From positions 1-64,000 of the forward strand of contig PCXA01000014.1 in assembly GCA_002796325.1 (NCBI GenBank): 64,000 nucleotides of DNA, in the 5' to 3' direction. Shown here in pieces: positions 1-8,535 of this stretch; position 1 is the stretch's first letter; each line of letters opens with the position of its first letter. The position numbers were made by a program, and so were the translations under genes. The notes beneath the pieces were generated by a model that was given only the letters and a program-made list of their open reading frames with translations, was not told the origin of the DNA and did no database searches. Source of the stretch: Deltaproteobacteria bacterium CG11_big_fil_rev_8_21_14_0_20_47_16 (GTDB lineage: Bacteria > UBA10199 > GCA-002796325 > 1-14-0-20-47-16).

Positions 1-886
1 GGCCCGTGGGATCGAGCGCTAATGTAACCGAACTGCCGCTACCATAACTATAACGATAAGAAATAATTCCAGGCCATGCGTTGGGGTCCGTGTTGGCCTT
101 GGGTTTGACCCATGCGGTGATTGTGAAGTGGTCAGTTGTAATGGGTAGCCCCTCTTTGGGGATGCTCAGATAGCCGTCCGGGTGAGACACGGCATCAAAG
201 TTCATGCTAAAATCGGGAATGTTGGGGTCCTTTTGTGGGGTGATATATTGTGCAGGTCGATTGGTATAAAGATCTGCGTTTTGTGCATCATCAAGCGCAG
301 CGCTGTAGAAGTTAACATCGCCGATATTGCCTTTCCAAAGGTACTGCGAGCTCGACACACCATATAATTGCAGTGATCCAATAAAGACCGGCACGTTGAA
401 ACTTTTTGGAAGTCCTGTTTGGGCGACGCTGCCGACTTGTACGCCGTCGACATAGAGTTTGGCGTTACGTCCATCGTAGGTTCCCGCAATCAAATGCCAT
501 TCATCGGATCGAATGGCGGCTGTTGCCGTGATGGTTTGTAATCCAGATGCTGTGTTGATGACGTAAACAGGGTGTCCCGTGGGATCAAGCGCTAATGTAA
601 CCGAGCTGTCGCTGCCGTAGCTATAGCGATATGAAACAATTCCAGGCCATGCCCTGGGATCCGTGTTGGCAATGGGCTTCACCCATGCCGTAATAGTGAA
701 ATGGTCTGTGGTGATGGGTACTCTGTCTTTGGAGACCGTGATATAGCCATCGGGGTGTGGGGTGCTGTCAAAATTAACGCTGTATACTGGTTGTTCAGTT
801 GCAGAGACGATGCCTGCCAAGGTCATTGTAACGACCATGGTGCATATCCATAATATAATTGGTGCAATTTTGGAGCGTCGCCGCAC
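1..886 (-). CDS. Secreted LamG-domain (concanavalin-like lectin) protein, 3' end cut by window edge
   Basis: The minus-strand reading frame is open from a GTG at 884-886 to the window edge, so only the N-terminal ~295 residues are present. The GTG follows a strong GGAGGGGG ribosome site. The first ~30 residues form a signal peptide: an RRRSK basic start, a hydrophobic stretch, then LAGIVSA. Two consecutive copies of a ~191-residue module follow. Each has an ITAWVKP strand, a Trp-rich SYRYSYGS segment and a W-L-AGTYDG-LYVDG core, all typical of LamG/laminin_G_3 jelly-roll domains. Such proteins bind carbohydrate or surface ligands outside the cell. More copies may lie beyond the left edge. The GTG start also excludes the ATG-initiated shadow frames. 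Family call is confident; ligand unknown. Confidence 0.8.
   Translation of the reverse strand, partial: MRRRSKIAPIILWICTMVVTMTLAGIVSATEQPVYSVNFDSTPHPDGYITVSKDRVPITTDHFTITAWVKPIANTDPRAWPGIVSYRYSYGSDSSVTLALDPTGHPVYVINTASGLQTITATAAIRSDEWHLIAGTYDGRNAKLYVDGVQVGSVAQTGLPKSFNVPVFIGSLQLYGVSSSQYLWKGNIGDVNFYSAALDDAQNADLYTNRPAQYITPQKDPNIPDFSMNFDAVSHPDGYLSIPKEGLPITTDHFTITAWVKPKANTDPNAWPGIISYRYSYGSGSSVTLALDPTG
3..780 (-). repeat. 573-bp tandem repeat encoding LamG modules
   Basis: The segment at 3-207 recurs at 576-780, an offset of exactly 573 bp (191 codons). Identity is high, with mostly synonymous or conservative changes. Module duplication inside one gene explains it; the repeat may continue to the left of the window. 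Confidence 0.8.
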
Positions 887-1075
887 GTCCCCCTCCGATC
901 AAGAGGATGATAAGCAAGTTGCGTACCATGTTTTTTTTTATTATTTTTCAGCGGGTTAAGATGTATTCATGGTCCTGAAATCGTCAAAAAACCACTATTT
1001 GGTGGGTATTTTGTTACGAATTTTCGTTTTGAGAGCTTGTCTCTGTATCAGTGTCCAAGTTAATGGTCGGAGTCT

Positions 1076-1381
1076 ATGGCGCACATTATTCTTGCTGGTA
1101 CAGTATGTGAAAAATTAGGGAAAGAGCTGGCACATGTGACAGGTCGTCCACTCTATGTCTTGGGTCAACTTATTGAACGAGGTGAAACTATTCCGATAGC
1201 AACAATTATTCAAGATGAGGGTGTTGATGCTTACCGTGAAATTGAATCGGTATATTTGGAAAGTGTCTTACGACGGGAGCCTGGTGTAGTTGTTTTGCAC
1301 CCGCAAACACTTGAAAATCAGCGAAATTACAATATGGTTGTCGGGCATTGTGTTATTCATGTTGCCAACCCAAACTGCTGA
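1076..1381 (+). CDS. Degenerate, truncated shikimate-kinase-like protein
   Basis: This 101-residue protein aligns by eye with the N-terminal ~100 residues of shikimate kinase (family length ~170). It keeps the IIL-G start strand, the KLGKELA helix, the LIERG segment, the EGVDAYREIE helix with the shikimate-binding Arg, and a VVVLHPQTLEN strand at the place of the GGG loop. The Walker A Gly-Lys-Ser/Thr is lost: the loop reads GTVCEKLGK. The Asp-x-Asp before the LIER helix and the GGG motif are also gone, and it stops before the lid. No downstream frame continues the domain. It precedes a TPR gene and aroQ, a shikimate-pathway setting. It is either a catalytically dead regulatory remnant or a decaying gene. 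Start chosen at ATG 1076, with GGAG close upstream. Confidence 0.5.
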   Translation: MAHIILAGTVCEKLGKELAHVTGRPLYVLGQLIERGETIPIATIIQDEGVDAYREIESVYLESVLRREPGVVVLHPQTLENQRNYNMVVGHCVIHVANPNC

Positions 1382-1433
1382 TCGGGCTTGCAGTTCCGGT
1401 CGTCTTTGGACTAGTATGCCCCACACTTAAATT

Positions 1434-2138
1434 ATGCACCCCGACCTCTTAAATAATCCTGCGTTTGTACGCTACTACGATGCTTGGCAGCAAAATCCTG
1501 CCTCTATTGTATTTGCACCAATCGCCGAATTTTATTGTCAGTATAAACTATATGCCGATGCCCGCCGCATTTGTGAGGCGGGTCTTAAAAGCAATCCGCA
1601 ATCTGTTTTGGCCCACTACACCATGGCACGTACCTATGTGTGTACGCGTGAGTGGCATGCGGCGCGTCACGAGGCACAGTGGGTGTTGGCGCGAGTGTCG
1701 GGGCATACTGGTGCATTAGAGGTTTTACAAAAGGTGGATCATGCATTGGGTGGTGCTCGCCTACGTGCTGTACCTACACAATCAATATCATCGCAAGTAC
1801 AGGCACCTGCAGGGCGCTCCAGTGATCCAAAACCGCCCGCAAAACCAGTGGTGATGGTGCAAGATGTAGAGCCAGCGGGTTTTGAAACTGTTGTAACGGT
1901 TGCACCAGCGCCACAAGAAGTGCCCAAGGAAAAACCTGTGAAAGTTCAACGTAGCAAGGTGATACGTCCTGCACCATGGCATACGGTGACGATGGCAAAA
2001 ATTTATGCCCAGCAAGGCCACTATGTCAAAGCACGTACAATTTATAAAACGATTCTTAATCTGGATCCCGAAAACAACGAAGCCCAAACCGGTCTTGCCA
2101 CGGTAGAACGGAAGATGCGCGATGCCGCCAGCACGTAA
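1434..2138 (+). CDS. TPR protein upstream of aroQ
   Basis: This 234-residue protein has TPR-like helix pairs at both ends. The first ~100 residues contain FAPIAEFYCQYKLYADARRI and AHYTMARTYV segments. The last ~50 residues contain a clear repeat ending in KTILNLDPENNEAQ. The ends are joined by a Pro/Val/Lys-rich linker of ~70 residues. There is no signal peptide or membrane segment, so a cytoplasmic scaffold is likely. It overlaps aroQ by 17 nt, implying translational coupling. It has the same two-ended TPR design as the larger TPR gene after aroQ. Function unknown beyond protein-protein interaction. Confidence 0.7.
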   Translation: MHPDLLNNPAFVRYYDAWQQNPASIVFAPIAEFYCQYKLYADARRICEAGLKSNPQSVLAHYTMARTYVCTREWHAARHEAQWVLARVSGHTGALEVLQKVDHALGGARLRAVPTQSISSQVQAPAGRSSDPKPPAKPVVMVQDVEPAGFETVVTVAPAPQEVPKEKPVKVQRSKVIRPAPWHTVTMAKIYAQQGHYVKARTIYKTILNLDPENNEAQTGLATVERKMRDAAST

Positions 2139-2625
2139 ACCAAAAAAGACAAGTCACACCAAGCAGCCACTGATTGTGGTGTTGAATGGTCCAAACCTGC
2201 ATCTACTAGGTAAGCGTGAAACCCATATTTATGGGGATGCTGACTGGGCTCAGATTGAAAAGAAATTGCAGGCATTGTCCAAGACCCTAGGTATCCGTAT
2301 TGAAATCCATCATGATGATCACGAAGGACATTTAATAGAACGGCTTCATCGCTATGCCCAAAAGGCAGATGCTATTGTTCTCAACCCAGGTGGTCTAAGT
2401 CACGTGAGTGTTGCCCTGCGGGACGCTGTGGCAGCCTCGCCCATTCCAGTTATTGAGGTCCATGTGTCCAATTTGGCCCGCCGGGAACAATTTCGATCAC
2501 ATTCCTATATTTCCGCGGTCTCTTCTGGTATCATCATGGGGTTCGGTATTTTAGGCTACGAAATGGCCCTTTGGGCTGCACATAAAAAGGTGGGGGAGCG
2601 TCGCAATGCCCGAGGTTCTAAATAA
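2122..2625 (+). CDS. aroQ: Type II 3-dehydroquinate dehydratase
   Basis: Dehydrates 3-dehydroquinate to 3-dehydroshikimate, step three of the shikimate pathway, as a cytoplasmic dodecamer. At 167 residues it is slightly longer than the usual ~145 because of a basic N-terminal extension (PPARKPKKTSHTKQ). Type II hallmarks are present: NGPNLHLLGKRE with the catalytic Arg, the catalytic Tyr in IYG, HHDDHEGHLIE, LNPGGLSHVSVALRDAV and PVIEVHVSNLARREQFRSHS. The usual GAYTH loop is replaced by GGLSH but keeps the His. It overlaps the TPR genes on both sides (17 and 20 nt), so the three form one coupled unit. Confidence 0.92.
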   Translation: MPPARKPKKTSHTKQPLIVVLNGPNLHLLGKRETHIYGDADWAQIEKKLQALSKTLGIRIEIHHDDHEGHLIERLHRYAQKADAIVLNPGGLSHVSVALRDAVAASPIPVIEVHVSNLARREQFRSHSYISAVSSGIIMGFGILGYEMALWAAHKKVGERRNARGSK

Positions 2626-4018
2626 AGAAAAATTGCTCGAACAGGCCAAGCTGTTGGCCGATCAAGGTAAACTGGATCGGGCAGTCCAGGAATATCAAAA
2701 AGTATTACAGATGGATCCCAAGGACCTGCGTCTTAAATTGCGTGTTGCCGAACTCTACGTCAAACAAAAGAAGATGACCGAGGCCATTCAGACCTATCAA
2801 GAAGTGGCCGATAGCTATTGTGAAGACGCTTTTTATCTTAAAGCCGTTACTGTTTATAAAAATATCCTTCGACTCAATCCATCGCTCCTGGATGTTAATC
2901 GTAAGTTGGCGGACCTATATGAAAAAATGGGTTTGGCAACGGATGCCATTCATCAATACCAAATCGTTGCCAATATGTTGGAGCAAAAGGGAATGGATAA
3001 GGAATTGTTAGAGGTGCGCGAGAAGATTGTGGCGATTGCGCCCGAAACATCTGTGCATCGTATTCGCTTGGCCGAGGCATATCAATTGTGTGGTGATGAA
3101 GATAAGGCTTTGAATGAATATGAAGTGTTGGTTCAGCAACTTCGTGAAAGTGGAACGCCTGAACAGTTGATCGAATTATACGAAAAAATCCTGGCGCATC
3201 GTCCCGATAATGTTGAAATGGTCCGTGCCCTTTGTGCAACGTATACCAAAATGGGTGAATGGAAAAAAGCGCTCAAGCGCATGGAAACAAGTCAGACAAT
3301 TGTATTGCAAGATCCGGAAATGTTGACCCAGATGGCTGAGTTCTATGCGCGTCAGAATCAGATGGCAACTGCCGGTGAAAAGTACAGTGATTTGGCAGAA
3401 CTTTATATTGCACGACAAGAAATTGAAAATGCCATCAAGGCCTATGCAGCCAGTGTGGTGTATACCCCCGAGGAGGAAGCACACGTGAAAGAAGTTGTTG
3501 AGCAGTTATCTCCGAATGCTGGTGATTTGTTTGGTAAGGCAATTGAAGAAAGGCGTGCGTGGCTGGCGCAGAAGGAGGCGGACGAAGAGGCGGCTGAGAC
3601 TGCGCGCGTTGCCAATGAGGCTGCTACAAAGGAATTGGAGGCTGCGGCTGTCGCCACAAAATCAATCCCAGCTGCTGCGCAAGTTGTGGAGGGCTCTCCT
3701 GCCAAAGTTAAAATTGTAGATGTCAAAGCGCTGAAGCGCGATATTGAATCAGCATTGCAGTTAGTTGTGACTTATTTACAAATGTCGCTCATGGATGAGG
3801 CCAAAGAAGAATTGCATAAAGCCGAGGTGGCATACAATTCACTTTTGCAGGGGGCTGCAGAAGATGCGACGCTTAAAGCGCGTATTGATGATTGCCGTGC
3901 TAAGTTTTCAGGCCCTGCTAAGCCCGTTTCGTCTGCACCGCAGAAGGCATCGCCCGCACGGCCGTCGGGCACGCGGCTTCCCGGTGCTGAAAAGAAAAAG
4001 CGCATTTCGTTTGTATAA
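2606..4018 (+). CDS. TPR-repeat protein with Ala/Glu-rich coiled-coil linker
   Basis: This 470-residue protein has at least six TPR units in the first ~300 residues, starting LLEQAKLLADQGKLDRAVQE and including AVTVYKNILRLNPS, KALNEYEVLV and KALKRMETSQ. They are followed by an Ala/Glu-rich, probably coiled-coil or disordered segment around 320-375. A further helical pair (SALQLVVTYLQMSLMDEAKEEL) and a basic Pro/Ala tail complete it. No signal peptide is seen. It begins inside aroQ with a GGGGGAG ribosome site. The architecture resembles scaffold TPR proteins common in deltaproteobacteria. Partner unknown. Confidence 0.75.
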   Translation: MPEVLNKEKLLEQAKLLADQGKLDRAVQEYQKVLQMDPKDLRLKLRVAELYVKQKKMTEAIQTYQEVADSYCEDAFYLKAVTVYKNILRLNPSLLDVNRKLADLYEKMGLATDAIHQYQIVANMLEQKGMDKELLEVREKIVAIAPETSVHRIRLAEAYQLCGDEDKALNEYEVLVQQLRESGTPEQLIELYEKILAHRPDNVEMVRALCATYTKMGEWKKALKRMETSQTIVLQDPEMLTQMAEFYARQNQMATAGEKYSDLAELYIARQEIENAIKAYAASVVYTPEEEAHVKEVVEQLSPNAGDLFGKAIEERRAWLAQKEADEEAAETARVANEAATKELEAAAVATKSIPAAAQVVEGSPAKVKIVDVKALKRDIESALQLVVTYLQMSLMDEAKEELHKAEVAYNSLLQGAAEDATLKARIDDCRAKFSGPAKPVSSAPQKASPARPSGTRLPGAEKKKRISFV

Positions 4019-4046
4019 TTCACATTTTAAGACCTAAAGAGGGGTT

Positions 4047-5174
4047 ATGTCGACGCCATCCGGACCGTTTGATTTACAACGCTTACTCAAAACTGTTTTT
4101 GATCCACAGCCTGGGGAGCACGTTACAATTTTAATAGATCTTCCAAATCCGCGGGATGTCATTCATTTTAAATTTCTACAAAATCCTCAGTTATCCATTC
4201 AGAAGTACGCCCATGATATTTTCTATCAAGGATTACAATGCGGTGTTCTTAAACAATTGGGGTTAACGGGTGGCAATTTCTTTGCATACAAAGAAACGGG
4301 TGGAAGTAATTTGGATCTCCCTGATCAGGCGTTCTCTCCCGAGGGCCAAGAACTGAGTCTGACACGAGATGTGTTTCCAAAGACCGATATTGTACTGTGT
4401 ATTTCAACATATTCAGCAACGGCACCGCTGACGGCTCTGGCTAAGACGGTTGGATTTCGTGGGGCAACCATGCATGGGCTGAATGCCATCATTTTAGAAA
4501 CGGGCTTGTCGGTTGATTATAATCTTGTCAGCCAAGATGCAGAAAAAATGCGTCAGAAGATGACTCGTGCCGACCGATTTGAACTTGAATTTCAAATAGC
4601 GGGAAAGACACTTAATCTAAAATTAGACTGCAGCCAGCAGGAAGCTCAAAAGAGTCACGGTCTTTGTCGTGGCAAGGTGCCGGATATTGCCAATCTGCCA
4701 GCGGGAGAAGTTTATTTTGTGCCAACAGGTGCTGAGGGGCAGTTCCCAATGCGCTATGAAAGTGGTACGCTGGCAATTGCGAAAATTCGAGATGGCCGTG
4801 TAGTGGAAATGGAATTGATATCTGGAAATTCTAATGAAGTGGATATCCATAACCAATTGCTGCAATCAGACCCTGCAACAGGGGTTATTGGTGAGTTGGG
4901 TTTTGGTACACAAACGTTACCGCCGTCAGGTCGGGATATTCAAGATGAAAAGATTTTGGGGACATTTCATGTGGCGACCGGACGAAATGATCATCTGGGC
5001 GGCCATTTGACACCCCAAGAATTTCATGAAAAACGGCATGCAACCCACGATGATATCCTCTTTGCACCGTGGAAAACGCCGGAAGTGACCGGCGTCAGGG
5101 TTACAATGGTGCGAGATGGTAAGACACAGGACATTATAACCAATTATGTTCCAACGTCTTATCTTCATCTCTAG
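4047..5174 (+). CDS. M29-like (aminopeptidase T family) metallopeptidase homologue
   Basis: The 375-residue protein carries the C-terminal signature of the M29/aminopeptidase T superfamily. It shows LPAGEVYFVPTGAEGQFP, an IGELGFGTQ segment, DEKILGTFHVATG and a GGHL...H...HDD segment holding candidate metal ligands. The N-terminal ~170 residues are the usual Rossmann-like half, with VTILIDLPNPRD near the start. Members are Co/Zn aminopeptidases or related hydrolases and dioxygenases, so the exact substrate cannot be read. A clear AGAGGGG ribosome site precedes the ATG. It lies 28 nt after the TPR gene in the same direction. Confidence 0.7.
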   Translation: MSTPSGPFDLQRLLKTVFDPQPGEHVTILIDLPNPRDVIHFKFLQNPQLSIQKYAHDIFYQGLQCGVLKQLGLTGGNFFAYKETGGSNLDLPDQAFSPEGQELSLTRDVFPKTDIVLCISTYSATAPLTALAKTVGFRGATMHGLNAIILETGLSVDYNLVSQDAEKMRQKMTRADRFELEFQIAGKTLNLKLDCSQQEAQKSHGLCRGKVPDIANLPAGEVYFVPTGAEGQFPMRYESGTLAIAKIRDGRVVEMELISGNSNEVDIHNQLLQSDPATGVIGELGFGTQTLPPSGRDIQDEKILGTFHVATGRNDHLGGHLTPQEFHEKRHATHDDILFAPWKTPEVTGVRVTMVRDGKTQDIITNYVPTSYLHL

Positions 5175-5210
5175 ACAACCGAAAAAAACTTGGTATAGGG
5201 CTCGGCCTTT

Positions 5211-6056
5211 ATGGATTACTTAGACTATTACGGACTCACACAAGAACCTTTCTCAGTCATGCCGCTCAACCGATTTTATTACCACAGCGAGCAACATGAT
5301 CGTGCCATGGAAAAACTGGAGCGCGCTGTTGAGGCCATGAAGGGGTTGGCGGTGGTCGTGGGGGATGTGGGGACCGGAAAAACAACCCTTGCGCGTCGTT
5401 TACTGGATAGCCTTCCCGAGGATGAATACGAAGCGTCGTTGATGGTGATTGTACACACCGATGTGGACGGCAATTGGTTGCTCAAACGTATTGCCATTCA
5501 GTTGGGTGTTCCCAATCCTTCTGAAAAGCGGGTCGAAGTCTTGGGTCAGCTGTTTCGTCGGCTTGTGCAAATCGCAGAGTCGGGCAAAAAGGCGGTTATT
5601 CTGATTGATGAAGCCCAGATGTTGAAGAGTGCCAATTTGATGCAAGAGTTTCGTGGTTTGCTCAATCTGGAATTGCCCGAGCAAAAGCTTGTTTCATTCG
5701 TGTTCTTTGGTCTGCCAGAATTGGAAGGTGTTTTGCGGCAAGACCCCGCATTGGTGCAGCGTATTGCGGTCAAACATCGCCTTACGCCATTCCAACCTGA
5801 AATTACGGCTGATTATGTGCGTCACCGTTTGCACTTGAGCGGTGTTGATCGTCCTATTTTTACAGATGGTGCCATTCACTGTCTGCATGAATATGCACAA
5901 GGGATTCCCCGTCTTATTAATGTCATCTCTGACAATGCCTTGTTTGAGGGGTATATTCGCAAGATGGACCTTATTGATTACGATGTCATTGATAGTGTGG
6001 CGGATGATTTGGGCTTGTTACCCAATGCGGATATGTCCCCCTTGCACGCCTTATAA
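5211..6056 (+). CDS. ExeA/GspA-like AAA ATPase
   Basis: This 281-residue P-loop ATPase starts with MDYLDYYGLTQEPFSVMP, the YYGL-x-PF signature of ExeA/GspA-type proteins. Walker A is GDVGTGKTT near residue 52. Walker B with a DEAQ box (VILIDEAQML) is near residue 130, and an FFGLPEL sensor segment follows. ExeA proteins help assemble secretin complexes, but here the C-terminal transmembrane and peptidoglycan-binding parts are absent, so this is the soluble ATPase only. It ends four bases before the next gene. A role with the secretin at the right end of the window is possible but unproven. Confidence 0.8.
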   Translation: MDYLDYYGLTQEPFSVMPLNRFYYHSEQHDRAMEKLERAVEAMKGLAVVVGDVGTGKTTLARRLLDSLPEDEYEASLMVIVHTDVDGNWLLKRIAIQLGVPNPSEKRVEVLGQLFRRLVQIAESGKKAVILIDEAQMLKSANLMQEFRGLLNLELPEQKLVSFVFFGLPELEGVLRQDPALVQRIAVKHRLTPFQPEITADYVRHRLHLSGVDRPIFTDGAIHCLHEYAQGIPRLINVISDNALFEGYIRKMDLIDYDVIDSVADDLGLLPNADMSPLHAL

Positions 6057-6059
6057 CCA

Positions 6060-6770
6060 ATGTCATTCAATAAATCCCAACGTCTATTTGTTATACTTGT
6101 CGCATTTCTGATTACCAATGCAGTGGTTGCCGAAGTAGTTTCCCCAAAATCATTTAGCATTTTTGGTCGTGTGATGAGCAGCGGCGTTATTATGTGGCCG
6201 TTTGTATTTATCATGACTGATTTGATTAATGAATATTTTGGAAAGAAGAGTGTGCGATTTGCGACCTATGTAGCGATGTCCATGATTGCGTATCTATTTT
6301 TTATCGTAACGGTCACTACACAAATTCCAGCGGAGCCAAGTTCCTGGATTAATGATCTTATGTTTAATCGTGTATTTGGGTCCTCCCTTTGGATTATCGC
6401 TGGTTCTATAACGGCATTTCTGCTGAGTCAGTTGATTGATGTTACTGTTTTTCACGCCATCCGAAAACGCACACGTCACCGATTTTTATGGCTACGTGCC
6501 ACAGGTTCGACCATTGTTTCCCAGCTTGTTGACTCGTTTGTTGTGCTGTTTATTTCCTATTATCTGTCTGGATTTAAGCCGTTTGGTGAAACAATGGCTA
6601 TGGCATTCAATGAATACATCTATAAGTTTCTGATTGCAGTGGCGGTAACACCATTAGTCTATCTGGGGCATTATGCCATTGATCGCTATTTGGGCCCCGA
6701 ATTGTCCCTGCATTTGCAACAGCATAGTGACAAGTCACGTATTCCCCCTGATGGTCCCCCTATTGCCTAG
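6060..6770 (+). CDS. Queuosine precursor transporter (YhhQ/DUF165 family)
   Basis: This 236-residue integral membrane protein has about six hydrophobic helices. It matches the VUT/DUF165 family: NAVVAEVVSPKSF in TM1, PFVFIMTDLINEYFGKK after TM2, LLSQLIDVTVFHAIR, and STIVSQLVDSFVVLFI near the end. Family members import queuine or preQ0 for tRNA wobble modification. It sits three bases behind the ExeA-like gene, so co-transcription is likely. Family assignment is strong; the exact substrate is by analogy. Confidence 0.85.
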   Translation: MSFNKSQRLFVILVAFLITNAVVAEVVSPKSFSIFGRVMSSGVIMWPFVFIMTDLINEYFGKKSVRFATYVAMSMIAYLFFIVTVTTQIPAEPSSWINDLMFNRVFGSSLWIIAGSITAFLLSQLIDVTVFHAIRKRTRHRFLWLRATGSTIVSQLVDSFVVLFISYYLSGFKPFGETMAMAFNEYIYKFLIAVAVTPLVYLGHYAIDRYLGPELSLHLQQHSDKSRIPPDGPPIA

Positions 6771-6838
6771 TCTTTTATTTGCCTCAATAAACTGAAATAA
6801 TAGGTGTATGCATGCAGTGATTCAGTTACACTGCGCGC

Positions 6839-7909
6839 GTGAAAAGACTCTCCCTAATATTGTTAATACTCACACTCACCGGTTGCGGCAGTATTACAGA
6901 CTATTTTACGAAGCCATTCACCAGTCTCTTTAGTAATGATGATGATGATGATGGTGGTGCAACCACGCCCACGGTAACTGATGAACCTGTGGTGGAATCG
7001 ACAGCCAAGTATGCATTGGCGATGGGTGGCGTGGCGCCTGGTCGCGATCAGTTGGTGATTGATCCAGCGCCGACTCAAGAGCTAACATTTTCAACAACGT
7101 CAGACATTGTTGGATTTTTGCCGTTATCAGGTAAGACAACTTTTACGGAAGGCTCTGGTGCTCAGATTGTTCCGCAAAAGGAGGGCACCACAACTGTTCA
7201 TTACAGCGAAGGCGGTGTTGAAAATTCGACAGTCTATTCAGTTGTCATTCCACCCCAATCATTGATTCAAATTCTAATTGGAGAAGCCCGGGGTCAAATT
7301 GCGGATGATGTAACATTAAGTAATGATGCGGTAGCACTCACCAGTCGCAGTACAACTGCAGAGGCGATTGCTTGGGTGGTGCGTAATCGTGTGGCATTGA
7401 TTGATTCTAAAAATAATCCGAGTTTGTTTAAAGCAGATGCGACTGCGTATGCTTCTGGTGGTGATGCGGCAAAATACAATGCAGTTATTTCAGCAATCTC
7501 AGATGGCGTTTATCAATTTTCACCGGTTGACCCCAGTGATGATAGTCACGATGAATATCAGAATGCAGAAGCACGTAGCTTCTTGGACAAATCTCTCTAT
7601 GCGGCATATGACCAATCGGTGTTGTCGGCGGCCTTTGTTTTTAACGGGACATTAAGTGATCCAACCAATGGGGCGTTTGGGTTTCGAACACCTACGGTGG
7701 ACGAAGGGTTGTGTTTAGATTTGGCAGCACAATCATCATCACCAACGCTGTTGGCGAGTTGTGATGATCCAGATGCACGCTTTCCGACTTTGGCACCGAT
7801 TCAGGTGCTGATTTTGCCCGGGGTGCCTCGGCTATCAGATGGTCGACCCGCATTTATCTTTTATCGTGCACGTACGATTACAGAACCTGCCGTCACAACA
7901 ACTCCTTAG
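6839..7909 (+). CDS. Lipoprotein with SleB-like cell-wall hydrolase domain
   Basis: This 356-residue protein starts at GTG 6839 and has a lipoprotein signal, LILLILTLTGC, with Cys at residue 16. A short Asp run (five GAT codons, residues 36-40) and a Thr-rich linker follow. Residues ~145-260 resemble the cell wall hydrolase SleB/Hydrolase_2 fold: QILIGEARGQ, then AEAIAWVVRNRV, then NPSLFKADATAYASGG and YNAVISAISDGVYQFSP. The glutamate of GEARG is the expected catalytic acid. It may therefore trim peptidoglycan from the outer membrane's inner face. The hydrolase call is from motif order only and is moderate. Confidence 0.55.
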   Translation: MKRLSLILLILTLTGCGSITDYFTKPFTSLFSNDDDDDGGATTPTVTDEPVVESTAKYALAMGGVAPGRDQLVIDPAPTQELTFSTTSDIVGFLPLSGKTTFTEGSGAQIVPQKEGTTTVHYSEGGVENSTVYSVVIPPQSLIQILIGEARGQIADDVTLSNDAVALTSRSTTAEAIAWVVRNRVALIDSKNNPSLFKADATAYASGGDAAKYNAVISAISDGVYQFSPVDPSDDSHDEYQNAEARSFLDKSLYAAYDQSVLSAAFVFNGTLSDPTNGAFGFRTPTVDEGLCLDLAAQSSSPTLLASCDDPDARFPTLAPIQVLILPGVPRLSDGRPAFIFYRARTITEPAVTTTP

Positions 7910-7913
7910 AAAA

Positions 7914-7929
7914 CGCCAATCTTTTGGCG
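7914..7929 (+). terminator. Short stem-loop after the SleB-like gene
   Basis: CGCCAA and TTGGCG form a perfect 6-bp stem with a 4-nt loop, 5 bases after the stop codon. It is flanked by A-rich sequence, but only three T follow, so termination would be weak. Confidence 0.4.
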
Positions 7930-8058
7930 ATTTCGAGATAAAAAACACCCAATTTGCCAATATGGTAAATATAACTATATGAAAAATAATGGATTTTATC
8001 GAAAAAACCTTGGTATGTCTCTTGCAACTCTGTTGGGTGAACCACTAGAGGAGGCCAC

Positions 8059-8397
8059 ATGGGTCGTTTTGCATTGAGTTTGATGTTTATTCTTTTCCTG
8101 TCAATTGGTGCGATGTCTATAGCTCATGCTCAGGCGATGTTGCCATGGGCCAACGCAGACCAAGTGATTCAACAACAGCAGAACTACAACAGTCAGCAGC
8201 AACGGTTGTCCCCCCGAAATCGTGTATTTTTGGCGCCGACTTATTATCGTCAGGATCCACAAAATCCTACACAGTATTATGACGCAATGACGATCAATAA
8301 ATATCTGATGGGTTATCCGAGTACTGATTACCGCGTGAGGCCTCTTGTAAAGCAGCCTATGTATAATCGTCCAGGTACGGGCGATACGATCAAATAG
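8059..8397 (+). CDS. Small secreted Gln/Tyr-rich protein
   Basis: This 112-residue protein has an excellent ribosome site (GAGGAGG) and a Sec signal peptide ending around AMSIAHA, residues ~18-24. The mature part is polar and rich in Gln, Asn, Tyr and Pro, with the segment QNPTQYYDAMTINKYLMGYP. No known domain was recognised. It stands alone between lipoprotein genes and is probably periplasmic or surface-exposed. Function unknown. Confidence 0.65.
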   Translation: MGRFALSLMFILFLSIGAMSIAHAQAMLPWANADQVIQQQQNYNSQQQRLSPRNRVFLAPTYYRQDPQNPTQYYDAMTINKYLMGYPSTDYRVRPLVKQPMYNRPGTGDTIK

Positions 8398-8535
8398 TGG
8401 GTGTATTGGATCTTATTTTGAGAAAAAGTGGTTTTATTCTACCCACACCTTTCAGTATAAAAATTGTAACCTATTGATATTAAATAATTTAACTTCTCCT
8501 TCTTTGGCATGTCATTTGCTCTATACATACTAGGT

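Noticed and set aside
202-489. Minus-strand 95-codon ATG frame within the first kilobase.
   Set aside because: It is a shadow of the LamG gene frame, which has domain repeats, a signal peptide and a strong ribosome site.
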